A stretch of 64,000 nucleotides of DNA from Hymenobacter lapidarius (GTDB taxonomy: Bacteria; Bacteroidota; Bacteroidia; Cytophagales; Hymenobacteraceae). A program made the translations under genes and the position numbers. Positions 10,588 through 19,719 of this stretch are shown one piece after another (the first letter of the stretch is position 1; the number at the start of each line of letters is the position of its first letter). The notes under the pieces were generated by a model. It was not told the DNA's origin. It worked only from the letters and a program-made list of their open reading frames with translations, and did no database searches. The DNA is taken from positions 166,114 through 230,113 of the forward strand of contig NZ_MDZB01000074.1 in assembly GCF_001816145.1 (NCBI RefSeq). The letters are read 5' to 3'.

Positions 10588-10647
10588 TGCCCTGTTCAGA
10601 TAGGGACTTAGAATATCAGAAGTTTTACTTCGAATTCAGCAACTCCC

Positions 10648-10680
10648 GCCCTGGCCAATTGCCAGGGCTTTTTTGTTTTT
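10648..10680 (+). terminator. Rho-independent terminator
   Basis: Hairpin GCCCTGGC-CAATT-GCCAGGGC followed by TTTTTTGTTTTT. Located beyond repeat copy A; most likely ends the YwqK transcript. Confidence 0.8.
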
Positions 10681-10864
10681 GCCATAAATGCGTGCTCTCA
10701 GGCAACCCGAAACCTAGGGGACGCATCTGAATAATCGAGCGCGCGAAGCTTAGCGGCTCAATGCCAGCGCAAGTTGAATATTTTTTTCAACACGCTACAT
10801 CCTAACAATCAAATGGTAAGAGTCCACAAAGCATAGCTTACTGAAAATATATTGCAACAGTACC

Positions 10865-10894
10865 TTGCTTTACAAAGTACCTGCTTTACTTTTG
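10865..10894 (+). promoter_or_regulatory. Promoter for the outer-membrane receptor gene
   Basis: TTG at 10865-10867, 19-base spacer, TACTTTTG at 10887-10894: both elements of the Bacteroidota housekeeping promoter at ideal spacing. Implies a leader of about 170 bases before the ATG at 11071. Confidence 0.6.
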
Positions 10895-11070
10895 TTCTGT
10901 TCAAAGCATAGTAGCTGAGCTTAGCGTGTACCAAAGATGGCCCGCTACCCAACTGCTTCCACCTCACTCACCGGAGTAAGGGCCGCCGAGCAACTCCCCT
11001 TCCAGCGGAACCGCGGCCGCTGGATGACCTGAGCCGCTCCCCTGCCCGCCTCCACTCTCACCTCTGCACC

Positions 11071-13620
11071 ATGAAAAGTTTCGTCACTCGTCCCACTCGT
11101 TCCCGCTTTGGTCGCGCCCTGCGTGGGTGGGCATTCGCTTCGCTGCTGCTGCCTTTGGGTGCCATGGCCCAAACTACAGGACCGGGCCGCGTGAGCGGCA
11201 GCCTGCTGGAAGCCAGCAATGGCAAAGCCGTTCCATTCTCCGATGTTCTCTTCCTGCGCGCCGCCGACTCCACGTTTGTGGCCGTGGCGCAAACCACCGA
11301 GCAGGGCACGTTTCAGGCCACTTCGCTCCCGCTGGGCACCTACCTGATGCGGGTGCAAGACCTGAACTACCAGGCCCTGCGTCGCCGCTTTACCCTGACG
11401 GAGGCCGCGCCCAACCTCAGCTTTATGGGCCTGCAAATGACCGCCGCCTCGGCTACCAAGCTAGGCGAAGTGGTGGTAACGGGCCAGAAAGCCACCGTGG
11501 TGGAAGAGCTGGGCAAGCGCGTGATAAACGTGGAAAAAGACCTGGGCAGCATCGGCGGCACGGCGGCCAACGTGCTGCAAAACGTGCCCTCGGTGAACGT
11601 GGATGTAAACGGTACGGTCACGATGCGCGGCTCCTCCACCCTCACCATTCTCATTGACGGCAAGCCTGCTGGCACGGGCAACGGCGGCGGCGCGGGCGGC
11701 CCGCGCCTCGACCAGATTCCGGCTTCGCGCATTGCGCAGGTCGAAGTCATCACCAACCCCTCGGCGAAGTACGACGCCTCGGGCGGCGGCGGGGTCATCA
11801 ACCTCATTACCAAAAAAGAGACCCGGAATGGCACCAACGGCACCGCTGCCTTCAACCTGGGCACGAAGGACAAGTACAGCGGCAGCCTGAACCTGACCCG
11901 CAAGGTGGGCAAGGCCACCTGGACGGCGGGCTACGACGGCCGCGACGTGACCTACGGCAGCCGCGGACGCTCGCAGCAGACCGCCTTCCTCGGCACCGCC
12001 GACAACCCCCAAACGGTGCGCACCACCCAAGTGGGCGTGGGCCGCGAAATTCACCGTAACCAGGAGCTGGAAGCGGGTGTGCAGCTGGAATTACCCAAAG
12101 ACCAGCACCTTAGCTTCAGCGCCTCGGCGGGCACGGAGCGGAACCTAGAGGGCGAAAGCCAGGACCTGACCCAGCAAACCAACAGCGGCGCCGTGCAGCG
12201 CGCCCGCGGCCGGCAGGACCTCGACGTGAGCGTGAGCGTGATGCAATACGGTGGCGACTACCGCCGCACCTGGGCCGCGCACAAGGGCCGCGAGCTCTCG
12301 GCTAACCTCGGCGGGGTGCGCATTGATGCCACTGTGCCGGTGGTGCAGCGCCAGTACGTGGAGGCCGGCTCGGGGCAGGTAGCGCAGCCCGGCACGCGGC
12401 AGCAGCTGGACGTGGTGGCCAACATCCAGTTCAGCAAAATTGACTACACGCACCCCTTCGCCGAAGGCAAAGGCCGCCTGGAGATGGGCGCAAAGTTTGA
12501 ACGCCAGTCGAATGCCGGCTCCAATAAATTCGGCTATGCCAACAGCGAAACCGCACCCAATAGCTTTCAGGACGACCCCGCCCGCTCCCTCACCTACACA
12601 TTTGAGCAGCTGGTGCCCGCCGGCTACGTGACCGTGCAGCGGCCCCTGGGCCCCAAGTGGAACGCCCAGGTGGGCCTGCGCTCGGAATACACCCGCATCA
12701 GCGGCAGCGTGGAAGGCGGCGCGGGCATCGCCCAGCGCGGCAGCCTCGACCAGGACTACCTCAACTTCTTCCCTTCGGCCAACATTAACCGGGAGTTTGG
12801 CAAGGAGCCCGGCCAGAACCGCCTGCAACTGAGCTACGCCCGCCGCCTGAACCGGCCCAATTTCATGCAGCAGATGCCGCTGGCCATTTACCAGGACCCG
12901 CGCAGCTACCGCCTTGGCAACCCGCGCCTGCAGGCCGAATTCAGCCACAATATGGAGCTGGGCCACCAGCTGAGCCTGGGCGCGGCTACGCTCACCAGCA
13001 CGGTCTTCGCCCGCATCACCACCAATTCCATTCAGCGCCTGCGCTTCATCGACACAACGGCCACCCGCCTGGCGGGCCCCGGCGCCGGCCTCGTAACAGC
13101 CGAGACGTACAACAACCTGGGTACTACCACCAACATCGGCGCCGAGTTCAGCCTCAACCAGCCCCTGGCCAAGTGGTGGCGCCTGAACGCCAGCACCAGC
13201 CTCTACCGCGCCCAGATTGCGGCAAATGCCTTTGGCAGCAACCGCCAGGCCCTGGTGGGCACCGTGCGCCTGAACAACAACTTCACCATCCGTCCCACCC
13301 TGGAAATGCAGTTGAGCGGCAACCTGCGCTCTGCCTCGCTCACGGCCCAGGGCCGGCAGCTGGCCCAGGGGCAGGTAGACGTGGCCCTGCGCCAGCGCCT
13401 GTTCTCGGACCGCGCCGCCCTCACGCTCCGCGTTTCCGACCTATTTAACACCCTCAACTACCGCAGCGAAGTGGAAACCGATGCCCTGCGCAGCTACCGC
13501 TACAGCAAGGACGAAAGCCGCGTGGGCTGGCTGGGTTTCACCTGGTACATCGGCGCCAGCAAGGCCAAGCCGGGCCGCATCGAGGCCGCGCCCCAAGGCG
13601 GTGGCGGCTTCGGCGGCTGA
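11071..13620 (+). CDS. Outer-membrane beta-barrel receptor (TonB-dependent-receptor-like)
   Basis: 849 residues. Signal peptide ending LLLPLGAMAQ, a CarboxypepD-regulatory-like beta-sandwich (about residues 35-125), a plug domain (GEVVVTGQKATVVEELGKRV, NVLQNVPSVNVD, ITNPSAKYDASGGGGVINLI, about 130-250) and a C-terminal barrel of the outer membrane protein beta-barrel family (RPNFMQQMPLAIYQDPRSYR near residue 595, where the family carries its conserved R-P-x-F...Y.DP signature). Such proteins take up or bind large substrates in the outer membrane; no SusD partner is adjacent, so the substrate is unknown. Ends with an unusual Gly-rich tail instead of an aromatic C-terminal residue. Confidence 0.9.
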   Translation: MKSFVTRPTRSRFGRALRGWAFASLLLPLGAMAQTTGPGRVSGSLLEASNGKAVPFSDVLFLRAADSTFVAVAQTTEQGTFQATSLPLGTYLMRVQDLNYQALRRRFTLTEAAPNLSFMGLQMTAASATKLGEVVVTGQKATVVEELGKRVINVEKDLGSIGGTAANVLQNVPSVNVDVNGTVTMRGSSTLTILIDGKPAGTGNGGGAGGPRLDQIPASRIAQVEVITNPSAKYDASGGGGVINLITKKETRNGTNGTAAFNLGTKDKYSGSLNLTRKVGKATWTAGYDGRDVTYGSRGRSQQTAFLGTADNPQTVRTTQVGVGREIHRNQELEAGVQLELPKDQHLSFSASAGTERNLEGESQDLTQQTNSGAVQRARGRQDLDVSVSVMQYGGDYRRTWAAHKGRELSANLGGVRIDATVPVVQRQYVEAGSGQVAQPGTRQQLDVVANIQFSKIDYTHPFAEGKGRLEMGAKFERQSNAGSNKFGYANSETAPNSFQDDPARSLTYTFEQLVPAGYVTVQRPLGPKWNAQVGLRSEYTRISGSVEGGAGIAQRGSLDQDYLNFFPSANINREFGKEPGQNRLQLSYARRLNRPNFMQQMPLAIYQDPRSYRLGNPRLQAEFSHNMELGHQLSLGAATLTSTVFARITTNSIQRLRFIDTTATRLAGPGAGLVTAETYNNLGTTTNIGAEFSLNQPLAKWWRLNASTSLYRAQIAANAFGSNRQALVGTVRLNNNFTIRPTLEMQLSGNLRSASLTAQGRQLAQGQVDVALRQRLFSDRAALTLRVSDLFNTLNYRSEVETDALRSYRYSKDESRVGWLGFTWYIGASKAKPGRIEAAPQGGGGFGG

Positions 13621-13666
13621 TTTTAATTTTTGTTTGCCACCCCGCTTTTCTCGTCTTCCTTTCTGC

Positions 13667-13712
13667 AAACAGCCCCGTCGCCGGTTATTCCGGCGGCGGG
13701 GTTTGTGTTTTT
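13667..13712 (+). terminator. Terminator of the outer-membrane receptor gene
   Basis: CCCCGTCGCCGG / CCGGCGGCGGGG hairpin with TTATT loop, followed by TTTGTGTTTTT. Confidence 0.8.
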
Positions 13713-13866
13713 GAGTGAGCAAGGGTGAGTGGGGAGCGTGCGGGCGAAACTGGCTGCAGTTTAGCGCGCAGCGCGTAACTGCGAGCCGCTGGTGGGGCGA
13801 GTTTTTAACTCGCCGCGTGCGCCAAGCCGGGTGGCTTGGCAAGATGGTCTAACTTTTTGTTCGGGT

Positions 13867-13948
13867 ATCGTACAACGACTTTACCACCCCAATTTCAGCG
13901 TTGCTGAAATGTCCCCTCCTTAAAAAAGGAGGGGAGTTTGCCGTTCGG
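13867..13948 (+). repeat. 82-bp repeat, left copy flanking hisS
   Basis: Matches the reverse complement of 15396-15477 at 80 of 82 positions. Internally it contains two hairpins: ATTTCAGC-GTT-GCTGAAAT and CCCCTCCTT-AAAA-AAGGAGGGG. Its right end supplies the TTTG used as the -33 element of the hisS promoter. Confidence 0.9.
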
Positions 13949-13965
13949 CTGGCCGCTTACCTTTG
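13937..13965 (+). promoter_or_regulatory. Promoter for hisS
   Basis: TTTG at 13937-13940, 17-base spacer, TACCTTTG at 13958-13965. The ATG begins only 8 bases after the -7 element, so the mRNA would be leaderless or nearly so. Confidence 0.55.
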
Positions 13966-13973
13966 CACCCGTC

Positions 13974-15392
13974 ATGCAGAAACCCAGTATCCCGAAAGGC
14001 ACCCGCGACTTTGGCCCGGCCCAGGTGGCGCGCCGCCAGCACATTTTCAACGTCATTCGCCGCACGTTTGAGTCGTTCGGCTTTGCGCCGCTTGAGACGC
14101 CTACGCTCGAAAACCTCTCCGTGCTGACGGGCAAGTACGGTGATGAGGGCGACCAGCTGCTATTTAAAGTATTGAACTCCGGCGACTTCGCCAAAGATGT
14201 AACAGGCGCTGATTTGGAAATCGGTAGCAAGGCCCTGCTGCCCAAGGTAGCCGAAAAAGGCCTGCGCTACGACCTCACCGTGCCTTTTGCCCGGTACGTG
14301 GCCATGAACCGCGGCACGCTCACCTTTCCCTTCAAGCGCTACCAGATGCAGCCCGTGTGGCGCGCCGACCGCCCCCAGCGCGGCCGCTACCGCGAGTTTT
14401 ACCAGTGCGACGCCGACGTGGTGGGCACCGACTCGCTGCTTTGCGAAGCCGAAATCGTGCTGATGATGGCCCAGGTACTGAACGGCCTGGGGCTCGACGA
14501 TTTCACCATCAAAATCAACCACCGCGGCGTGCTGCGCAACATTTACCAGGCGCTGGGCGGCGAAGGCCGGGAGTCGGATTTGTTTGTGGCCATTGATAAG
14601 CTCGACAAGATTGGGCGCGACGGCGTGACCAAAGAGCTGCTAGAGCGCGGTTTTGCCAATGCCACCGTCGAAACGCTGTTTGAGTTGCTGACCGTGGCGG
14701 GCAGCTACGAAGAGAAGCTGGAACGCCTGGTGGCGGGCTTCGTGACGGCCGGCGTGGAGCCCGACGGTCCCCGCCCCGATGGTGCCGACGAGGAAGCCGC
14801 CGCCAGCTACCGCGGCTTGGCCGAGCTGGCCACGGTGCGCGACTTGCTCGTAGCCTCCGGCTTCAAACAGTTCGACCGGCTGGAGTTTGACCCCACCCTG
14901 GCGCGGGGCCTCTCCTACTACACCGGTTGCATTTTTGAAGTTAAAATCAACAACGTGCTGATGGGCAGCGTGAGCGGCGGCGGGCGCTACGACAACCTCA
15001 CGGGCAGCTTCGGGCTGCCGGGTGTGTCGGGCGTGGGCTTCTCCTTTGGCGTGGACCGCCTCTACGACTGCCTGGAGGCGCTGGACCTGTTCACGGCCAC
15101 GGCCGAAACGCCCACCCGCTGCCTCATCACGCACTTCGACGCGGCCAGCGGCCGGGCGGCATTGCCGCTGCTGGCGCAGCTGCGCGCCGCCGGCATCCCC
15201 AGCGAGCTGTACCCGGACGTGAGCAAGCTACAGAAGCAGTTCAAGTACGCCGATGCCAAGGGCATTCCGCTGGTCATCGTGCTGGGGCCGGAAGAGCTGG
15301 CGGCCGGCTTGGCCAAGATTAAAATCATGGCCTCGGGCACAGAGCGCGTGCTGCCGCTGGCCGAAGTAGTGACGGCCCTGACGGCAGAGTAG
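13974..15392 (+). CDS. hisS: Histidine--tRNA ligase
   Basis: 472 residues from the ATG at 13974 (MQKPSIPKGTRDFGP). The frame extends 12 codons upstream but the homologous family start and the promoter support this one. Class II synthetase core: motif 1 region with PLETPTLE, motif 2 RYQMQPVWRADRPQRGRYRE near residue 120, histidine-A/B blocks LARGLSYYTGCIFEVK and GGGRYDNL, motif 3 VGFSFGVDRLYD, then a C-terminal anticodon-binding domain. It charges tRNA-His in the cytoplasm. Single gene bracketed by the inverted 82-bp repeats; the right repeat begins 3 bases after the stop. Confidence 0.97.
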   Translation: MQKPSIPKGTRDFGPAQVARRQHIFNVIRRTFESFGFAPLETPTLENLSVLTGKYGDEGDQLLFKVLNSGDFAKDVTGADLEIGSKALLPKVAEKGLRYDLTVPFARYVAMNRGTLTFPFKRYQMQPVWRADRPQRGRYREFYQCDADVVGTDSLLCEAEIVLMMAQVLNGLGLDDFTIKINHRGVLRNIYQALGGEGRESDLFVAIDKLDKIGRDGVTKELLERGFANATVETLFELLTVAGSYEEKLERLVAGFVTAGVEPDGPRPDGADEEAAASYRGLAELATVRDLLVASGFKQFDRLEFDPTLARGLSYYTGCIFEVKINNVLMGSVSGGGRYDNLTGSFGLPGVSGVGFSFGVDRLYDCLEALDLFTATAETPTRCLITHFDAASGRAALPLLAQLRAAGIPSELYPDVSKLQKQFKYADAKGIPLVIVLGPEELAAGLAKIKIMASGTERVLPLAEVVTALTAE

Positions 15393-15395
15393 CCC

Positions 15396-15477
15396 CCGAA
15401 CGACAAACTCCCCTCCTTTTTTAAGGAGGGGACATTTCAGCAACGCTGAAATTGGGGTGGTAAAGTCGTTGCACGAT
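15396..15477 (-). repeat. 82-bp repeat, right copy flanking hisS (inverted)
   Basis: Inverted partner of 13867-13948 with two differences over 82 bases. On the plus strand the CTCCCCTCCTT / AAGGAGGGG hairpin with its T-rich centre comes first and could also end the hisS transcript. Confidence 0.9.
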
Positions 15478-15548
15478 GGCTGAACGACCTCACCTGAATT
15501 CGTTCGCCCATCTTTTCACGACTGCCTCACCCCCATTTTCACTGCGCG

Positions 15549-15583
15549 AAAACTCCCCTCCTGAAAAAGGAGGGGAGTTTTTT
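15549..15583. repeat. Short relative of the hisS-flanking repeat / terminator-like hairpin
   Basis: AAAACTCCCCTCCTG...AAAGGAGGGGAGTTTTTT shares the ACTCCCCTCCT / AGGAGGGGAGT hairpin with the 82-bp repeats but lacks the GCTGAAAT hairpin. A- and T-tracts on both sides also make it a plausible bidirectional terminator. Confidence 0.6.
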
Positions 15584-15620
15584 CGTTCTTTGCCCACCCG
15601 CTTCACCCCCACCCCCTCGA

Positions 15621-17114
15621 ATGCCCACCCATACTATTTCGCCTGCCCAGCCCCTCACCTTGGCGGCGCTGGCTGCCCTGCTGGCTGATGGCCGGCCCGT
15701 GGCGCTCGGCGACGATGCCAAAGCGCGCATCGCGGCCTGCCACCACTATCTGCACCAGCGCCTCTCCCACAATAATGGCCCGGTTTACGGCATCAACACC
15801 GGGTTTGGCTCGCTCTGCAACGTGAGCATTCCGTTTGAGGCCCGTGCCCAGCTGCAAATCAACCTGATGATGTCGCACGCCTGCGGCACCGGCGCTGAAG
15901 TGCCCGGCAACCTCGTGCGCCTCATGCTTTTCCTCAAAGCCCAAAGCCTGAGCTACGGCCACAGCGGCGTGCAAACTGCCACCGCCGAACGGCTGGTGGC
16001 CATGTACAACCGCGAAATGCTGCCCGTGGTGTACGAGCAGGGCTCCCTGGGCGCCAGCGGCGACCTGGCCCCGCTCGCGCACCTGTGCCTGCCGCTGCTG
16101 GGCCTGGGCGAAGTCAACTACCAGGGCTACCGGCTGAGTGCGGCCGACGCCATGAGCCTGTTCAGCTGGACACCGCTTGCGCTGCAGGCCAAGGAAGGAT
16201 TGGCCCTGCTCAATGGCACGCAATTTATGCTGGCCTACGCGGTGGACGGCGTGCTGCGCGCCCAGCGCCTGGCCAACGCCGCTGATGTAATTGGGGCACT
16301 CTCGACGGAGGCATTCGGGGGCTGCGCCGACCCGTTTAGCGAAAACCTGCACCGCATCCGGCCCCACGCCGGGCAGGTGCTGGTGGCCCGGCGCCTGCGC
16401 GAGCTGCTGTCCGGCTCCGAGCTGCAGACCCAACCCCGGCTGGCCGTGCAGGACCCGTATTCCTTCCGCTGCCAGCCCCAGGTGCACGGAGCCTCGCGCG
16501 ACGCCTTGGCCTACGTGGCCCAGGTGGTGGAAACCGAGTGCAATTCCGTGACCGACAACCCCAACATTTTCCCCGACGACGACCAGATTCTGAGCGGCGG
16601 CAACTTCCACGGCCAGCCCCTGGCCCTGGCCCTCGACCACCTGGCCGTGGCCGTGGCCGAGCTGGGCAGCATTTCGGAGCGACGGACCTACCAGCTTATT
16701 TCCGGCCAGCGCGGCCTCCCCCAGTACCTGGTGGCCGAGCCCGGCCTTAACTCCGGCCTCATGATTCCGCAGTACACGGCCGCCAGCATCGTGAGCCAGA
16801 ACAAGCAGCTGTGCACGCCCGCCTCGGTGGATAGCATTGTGAGCAGCAACGGCCAGGAGGACCACGTGAGCATGGGCGCCAACGCCGCCACCAAGGCCCG
16901 CCGCGTAGTTGAAAACGTGGAACAGGTGCTGGCCATCGAACTGATGACGGCCGTGCAGGCGTTGGCCTTTCGGCGGCCAGGACGCACCTCGGCCGCGCTG
17001 GAAAAGATAGTAGAAGCCTTTGGCCAGGAAGTAAAATTTGTGGGCCAGGACCGAGTACTGTACCCGGATTTACATAAAGCCGCGGCCTTCGTCCGTAAGT
17101 TTGACTGGCAATAA
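15621..17114 (+). CDS. hutH: Histidine ammonia-lyase
   Basis: 497 residues, normal length. Deaminates L-histidine to urocanate, first step of histidine degradation. The Ala-Ser-Gly triad that forms the MIO cofactor is present (A145-S146-G147 in GSLGASGDLAPL), as are the N-terminal YGINTGFG motif, GTQFMLAY, and the NSVTDNPNIF and SNGQEDHVSMG blocks. No hutU, hutI or hutG lies nearby, so the rest of the pathway must be elsewhere or the enzyme has another role (aromatic ammonia-lyases share the fold). The start at 15621 is the first ATG after the hairpin at 15549-15583. Confidence 0.94.
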   Translation: MPTHTISPAQPLTLAALAALLADGRPVALGDDAKARIAACHHYLHQRLSHNNGPVYGINTGFGSLCNVSIPFEARAQLQINLMMSHACGTGAEVPGNLVRLMLFLKAQSLSYGHSGVQTATAERLVAMYNREMLPVVYEQGSLGASGDLAPLAHLCLPLLGLGEVNYQGYRLSAADAMSLFSWTPLALQAKEGLALLNGTQFMLAYAVDGVLRAQRLANAADVIGALSTEAFGGCADPFSENLHRIRPHAGQVLVARRLRELLSGSELQTQPRLAVQDPYSFRCQPQVHGASRDALAYVAQVVETECNSVTDNPNIFPDDDQILSGGNFHGQPLALALDHLAVAVAELGSISERRTYQLISGQRGLPQYLVAEPGLNSGLMIPQYTAASIVSQNKQLCTPASVDSIVSSNGQEDHVSMGANAATKARRVVENVEQVLAIELMTAVQALAFRRPGRTSAALEKIVEAFGQEVKFVGQDRVLYPDLHKAAAFVRKFDWQ

Positions 17115-17227
17115 AAGCTTGGGGCTGGCGTAGAAGCAGCCGGGACAATGGCTGCCCGCCGGCCACCAGTCCACTGTGATAACTGGTCAAGAACAGAAGA
17201 GCCGGAGCCGTGTTTGAACTGGTGTTT

Positions 17228-19231
17228 ATGAAGGTAATGAACCGTTGTCTGTTGCTTTTCTGCCTGTGGCTGGGAGCTGGCTTGGCCGGAGCGCGGGCTC
17301 AAACCACCTGCGCGTCGCCCAATCAGCCCACATGTACCTTCACGGCCATCGATGTTGCTACCAACCAGCCGGTTAATGCCTTTTGCGTGGGCCAGTCGGT
17401 GCGGTTTGAGCAATGCCCTGGCCGCAACATTCCCCCTTCCCTGCTTTTTTACGGGGTGCTGCCCGGTTCAGGCACTACGTTTTTCCCCTCCTGCATTCCA
17501 CCTAACCCGTTTACTTACCAATACACGCCCACCCGGGCCGAAGTGGGTGAAGTGACGGTTTCGGAGCTGGCCAATGCCGTAGGGGTGGGCTCGGCGCCTT
17601 CCACGTACTACGTGCGCACGTTCCGGGTATATGATAATGCCCCGCCCGCTTTCACTGTGGTGCCCTGTCCCAGCAATTCGGCCCTGGTTACCGTCACCGA
17701 TGCGGTGTACGATAGCTACACGGTGCGCGTGGGCAGCGGCCTGGCCCAGCCCATTGCCCGCAATCAGCCCACGGTGGTGAGCGTGCCCGCCGGCGCAACG
17801 GCCGTTACGGTGATGGGGCAGTACTCGGGCACGGGCGTCTGCACGGGCGAGGCCACTCAAACCATCGCCCCGCTCCTGCCGCCCCAGGTTCCGGTGTTGT
17901 CGCGGCTGAGCCTGCAAGGGCCGCTCCCCGGCGGCACGGCCACGCTCACGCTGGGCCAGCTGCCAGCGGGCTACCGCTACACCTTGCAGCGCGCCGACGG
18001 CAGCGCACCCGGCGGCTTCCGTGATGTGGCCCCGGTGCCGGCCAACAGCACCAGCTTCACCCTGACAAACGCCGGGGCCGGCTGCTACCGCCTGCGCCGC
18101 TCCGACCCGTGCGAGGTGGCGGTTGCGTTTTCGCCGCTCCTTTGCACCCTCAGCCTCACGGGCACTTCCACCCAGAACCGCAACCAACTACTGCTCAGCG
18201 ATGCCGGCACCGCCAGGGCGTACAGCGTTACCCGCAACAATGCGCCCCTGGGGGCATTCACCGTGGTAGTGGGAGGCCTGGAAGACCCGAATGTGGAGTG
18301 CGGCACCACGTACACTTACCGCGTAACGGCCACCCAGCCGGGCGGCGGCACTTCGGTCTCCAACGAAGTATCCATCACCACCCAATCGACCCTGCCGCCG
18401 GCCCAGCCCCAGCTGCTGGCCAGCTTCAACCTGCGCAATGTGGTGGAGCTTACTCCGCTTCTGGCCAATGGCCCGGTGCTCGCGCCCGGCAGCAGCCTGC
18501 GCTACCGCCGCACGGCGGCGGGGCAGCTGCCCACCAACTTTCGCACCGCCAGCAGCAGCGGGGTGCAGCGCGACTCCACGGCTTTTGCGGAGTTACTCGC
18601 CCAAACCCCGTGCTACTCGGTGCGCCTGCTGGACGTGTGCGGCAACGCCTCGCCCGAGAGCCTGGCGGCCTGCCCGGCGCTACTCACCGCTACCGCAGCC
18701 GACCCCACCGGCACCACCACCTCCCTGACCTGGACGGCCTTCAGCGGGCCCTCGGCCACGGCGCCCGCGGTTTATACCATTCAGCGCCTTCTCCCCGATG
18801 GCACCGTACTCAGCAGCGTTCCCGTGACGGGCAACAGCTTCACCGACCTCACGCCGCCCACCGAACGGCAGGTGCTGCGCTACCGTTTGCAGATTAGCGG
18901 GGCCGGGCTGCCACCGGGCACGTTCAGCTACTCGAATGTGGCCATCGTGGTGCGGCAGCCGGCCGTGACCCTGCCCACGGCTTTCACACCCAATGGCGAC
19001 GGCCTCAACGACGTGCTGGAAGTGAAAGGCCGGTACCTGCAGAACTACACTTTTCTGGTAGTGGACCGCAACGGGCAAGTGGTATTCCGCAGCACCCAGC
19101 GCGCCGAAACCTGGGACGGCACCATTAAAGGACGCGCGCCGGTACCGGGCACCTACGCCTGGCGTTTTCAGCAGCAAAACGAAGACGGCAACCCGTTTAC
19201 AGCCACCGGCTCGGTCTCAATACTTAAATAA
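17228..19231 (+). CDS. Secreted protein with gliding-motility-associated C-terminal domain (T9SS type B)
   Basis: 667 residues from the ATG at 17228; 17237 would also give a full signal peptide (MNRCLLLFCLWLGAGLAGARAQ). Cys-containing N-terminal module, then fibronectin-type/PKD-like beta-sandwich repeats (YTLQRADGSAPGG, YTYRVTATQPGGGTSVSNEV, YTIQRLLPDGTVLSS). The C-terminus PTAFTPNGDGLNDVLEVKG ... FLVVDRNGQVVF ... WDGTIKG ... GTYAWRF is the CHU large-protein / gliding-motility C-terminal domain that routes proteins through the type IX system and attaches them to the cell surface. Probably an adhesin-like surface protein. Stands alone. Confidence 0.9.
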   Translation: MKVMNRCLLLFCLWLGAGLAGARAQTTCASPNQPTCTFTAIDVATNQPVNAFCVGQSVRFEQCPGRNIPPSLLFYGVLPGSGTTFFPSCIPPNPFTYQYTPTRAEVGEVTVSELANAVGVGSAPSTYYVRTFRVYDNAPPAFTVVPCPSNSALVTVTDAVYDSYTVRVGSGLAQPIARNQPTVVSVPAGATAVTVMGQYSGTGVCTGEATQTIAPLLPPQVPVLSRLSLQGPLPGGTATLTLGQLPAGYRYTLQRADGSAPGGFRDVAPVPANSTSFTLTNAGAGCYRLRRSDPCEVAVAFSPLLCTLSLTGTSTQNRNQLLLSDAGTARAYSVTRNNAPLGAFTVVVGGLEDPNVECGTTYTYRVTATQPGGGTSVSNEVSITTQSTLPPAQPQLLASFNLRNVVELTPLLANGPVLAPGSSLRYRRTAAGQLPTNFRTASSSGVQRDSTAFAELLAQTPCYSVRLLDVCGNASPESLAACPALLTATAADPTGTTTSLTWTAFSGPSATAPAVYTIQRLLPDGTVLSSVPVTGNSFTDLTPPTERQVLRYRLQISGAGLPPGTFSYSNVAIVVRQPAVTLPTAFTPNGDGLNDVLEVKGRYLQNYTFLVVDRNGQVVFRSTQRAETWDGTIKGRAPVPGTYAWRFQQQNEDGNPFTATGSVSILK

Positions 19232-19380
19232 TTCGGTGGATTACACAACCTGGGGGCGCTGCGGCCGGTAAACCAACTGCGGCTGCTGGGCAACCTGGGA
19301 GCTTGTTCTGAGCACTTTCCCACCCTTCCCGTGTTATACCCCTACCGATTCTCACCACCTGACATTCGACCTTAATTATT

Positions 19381-19719
19381 ATGGCATTCGACATCACCGG
19401 CATGATGGGCAAAGTGAAAGAGCTGCAGGATAAAATGCAGCAGGCCCAGCAGGAAATTCAGCACATTACCGCCACCGGCGAATCGGGCGGCGGCCTGGTG
19501 CGCGCCACGGCCAGCGGCCACCGCAAGCTCATCAAGCTCGAAATTGACGAATCACTGCTCACGCCACAGGACCGCGAAATGCTGGCCGATTTGGTAGTGG
19601 CCGCTGTGAACAAGGCCCTGGACGAAGCCGCCGAGCTGGCCCGCCAGGAGCTGCAGCGCAAAACCAGCGGCCTGATGCCCAACGTACCGGGCCTCGACCT
19701 GAGCGGCTTTGGAGTCTAG
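19381..19719 (+). CDS. ybaB: YbaB/EbfC nucleoid-associated protein
   Basis: 112 residues, the typical size. Small DNA-binding dimer of the nucleoid. Signature: FDITGMMGKVKELQDKMQQA N-terminal helix, GGGLVRATASGHRKLIKLEID strands, DREMLADLVVAAVNKALDEA helix. The proline-rich C-terminal tail is common in Bacteroidota versions. Its stop overlaps the probable TTG start of the following glycosyltransferase, suggesting co-transcription. recR, the usual neighbour in other phyla, is not here. Confidence 0.93.
   Translation: MAFDITGMMGKVKELQDKMQQAQQEIQHITATGESGGGLVRATASGHRKLIKLEIDESLLTPQDREMLADLVVAAVNKALDEAAELARQELQRKTSGLMPNVPGLDLSGFGV

Larger units (their letters stand above)
10490..11070. other. 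Intergenic region between the YwqK protein and the outer-membrane receptor
   Basis: 581 bases holding, in order, palindromic repeat copy A (10504-10587), a terminator-like hairpin (10648-10680) and a well-formed promoter (10865-10894). Stretches 10690-10860 and 10900-11060 show no gene; the latter would be a long untranslated leader. Confidence 0.6.
13621..13973. other. Intergenic region before hisS, rich in hairpins
   Basis: 353 bases: receptor terminator (13667-13712), then a GC-rich stretch with short palindromes (13796-13814, GGCGAGTTTTTAACTCGCC; 13821-13840, GCCAAGCCGGGTGGCTTGGC), then the left 82-bp repeat and the hisS promoter. No gene seen. Confidence 0.6.

Noticed and set aside
12145..12966. 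Long minus-strand frame inside the outer-membrane receptor gene
   Set aside because: Fully antisense to a well-defined receptor with intact motifs; no family match and no promoter.
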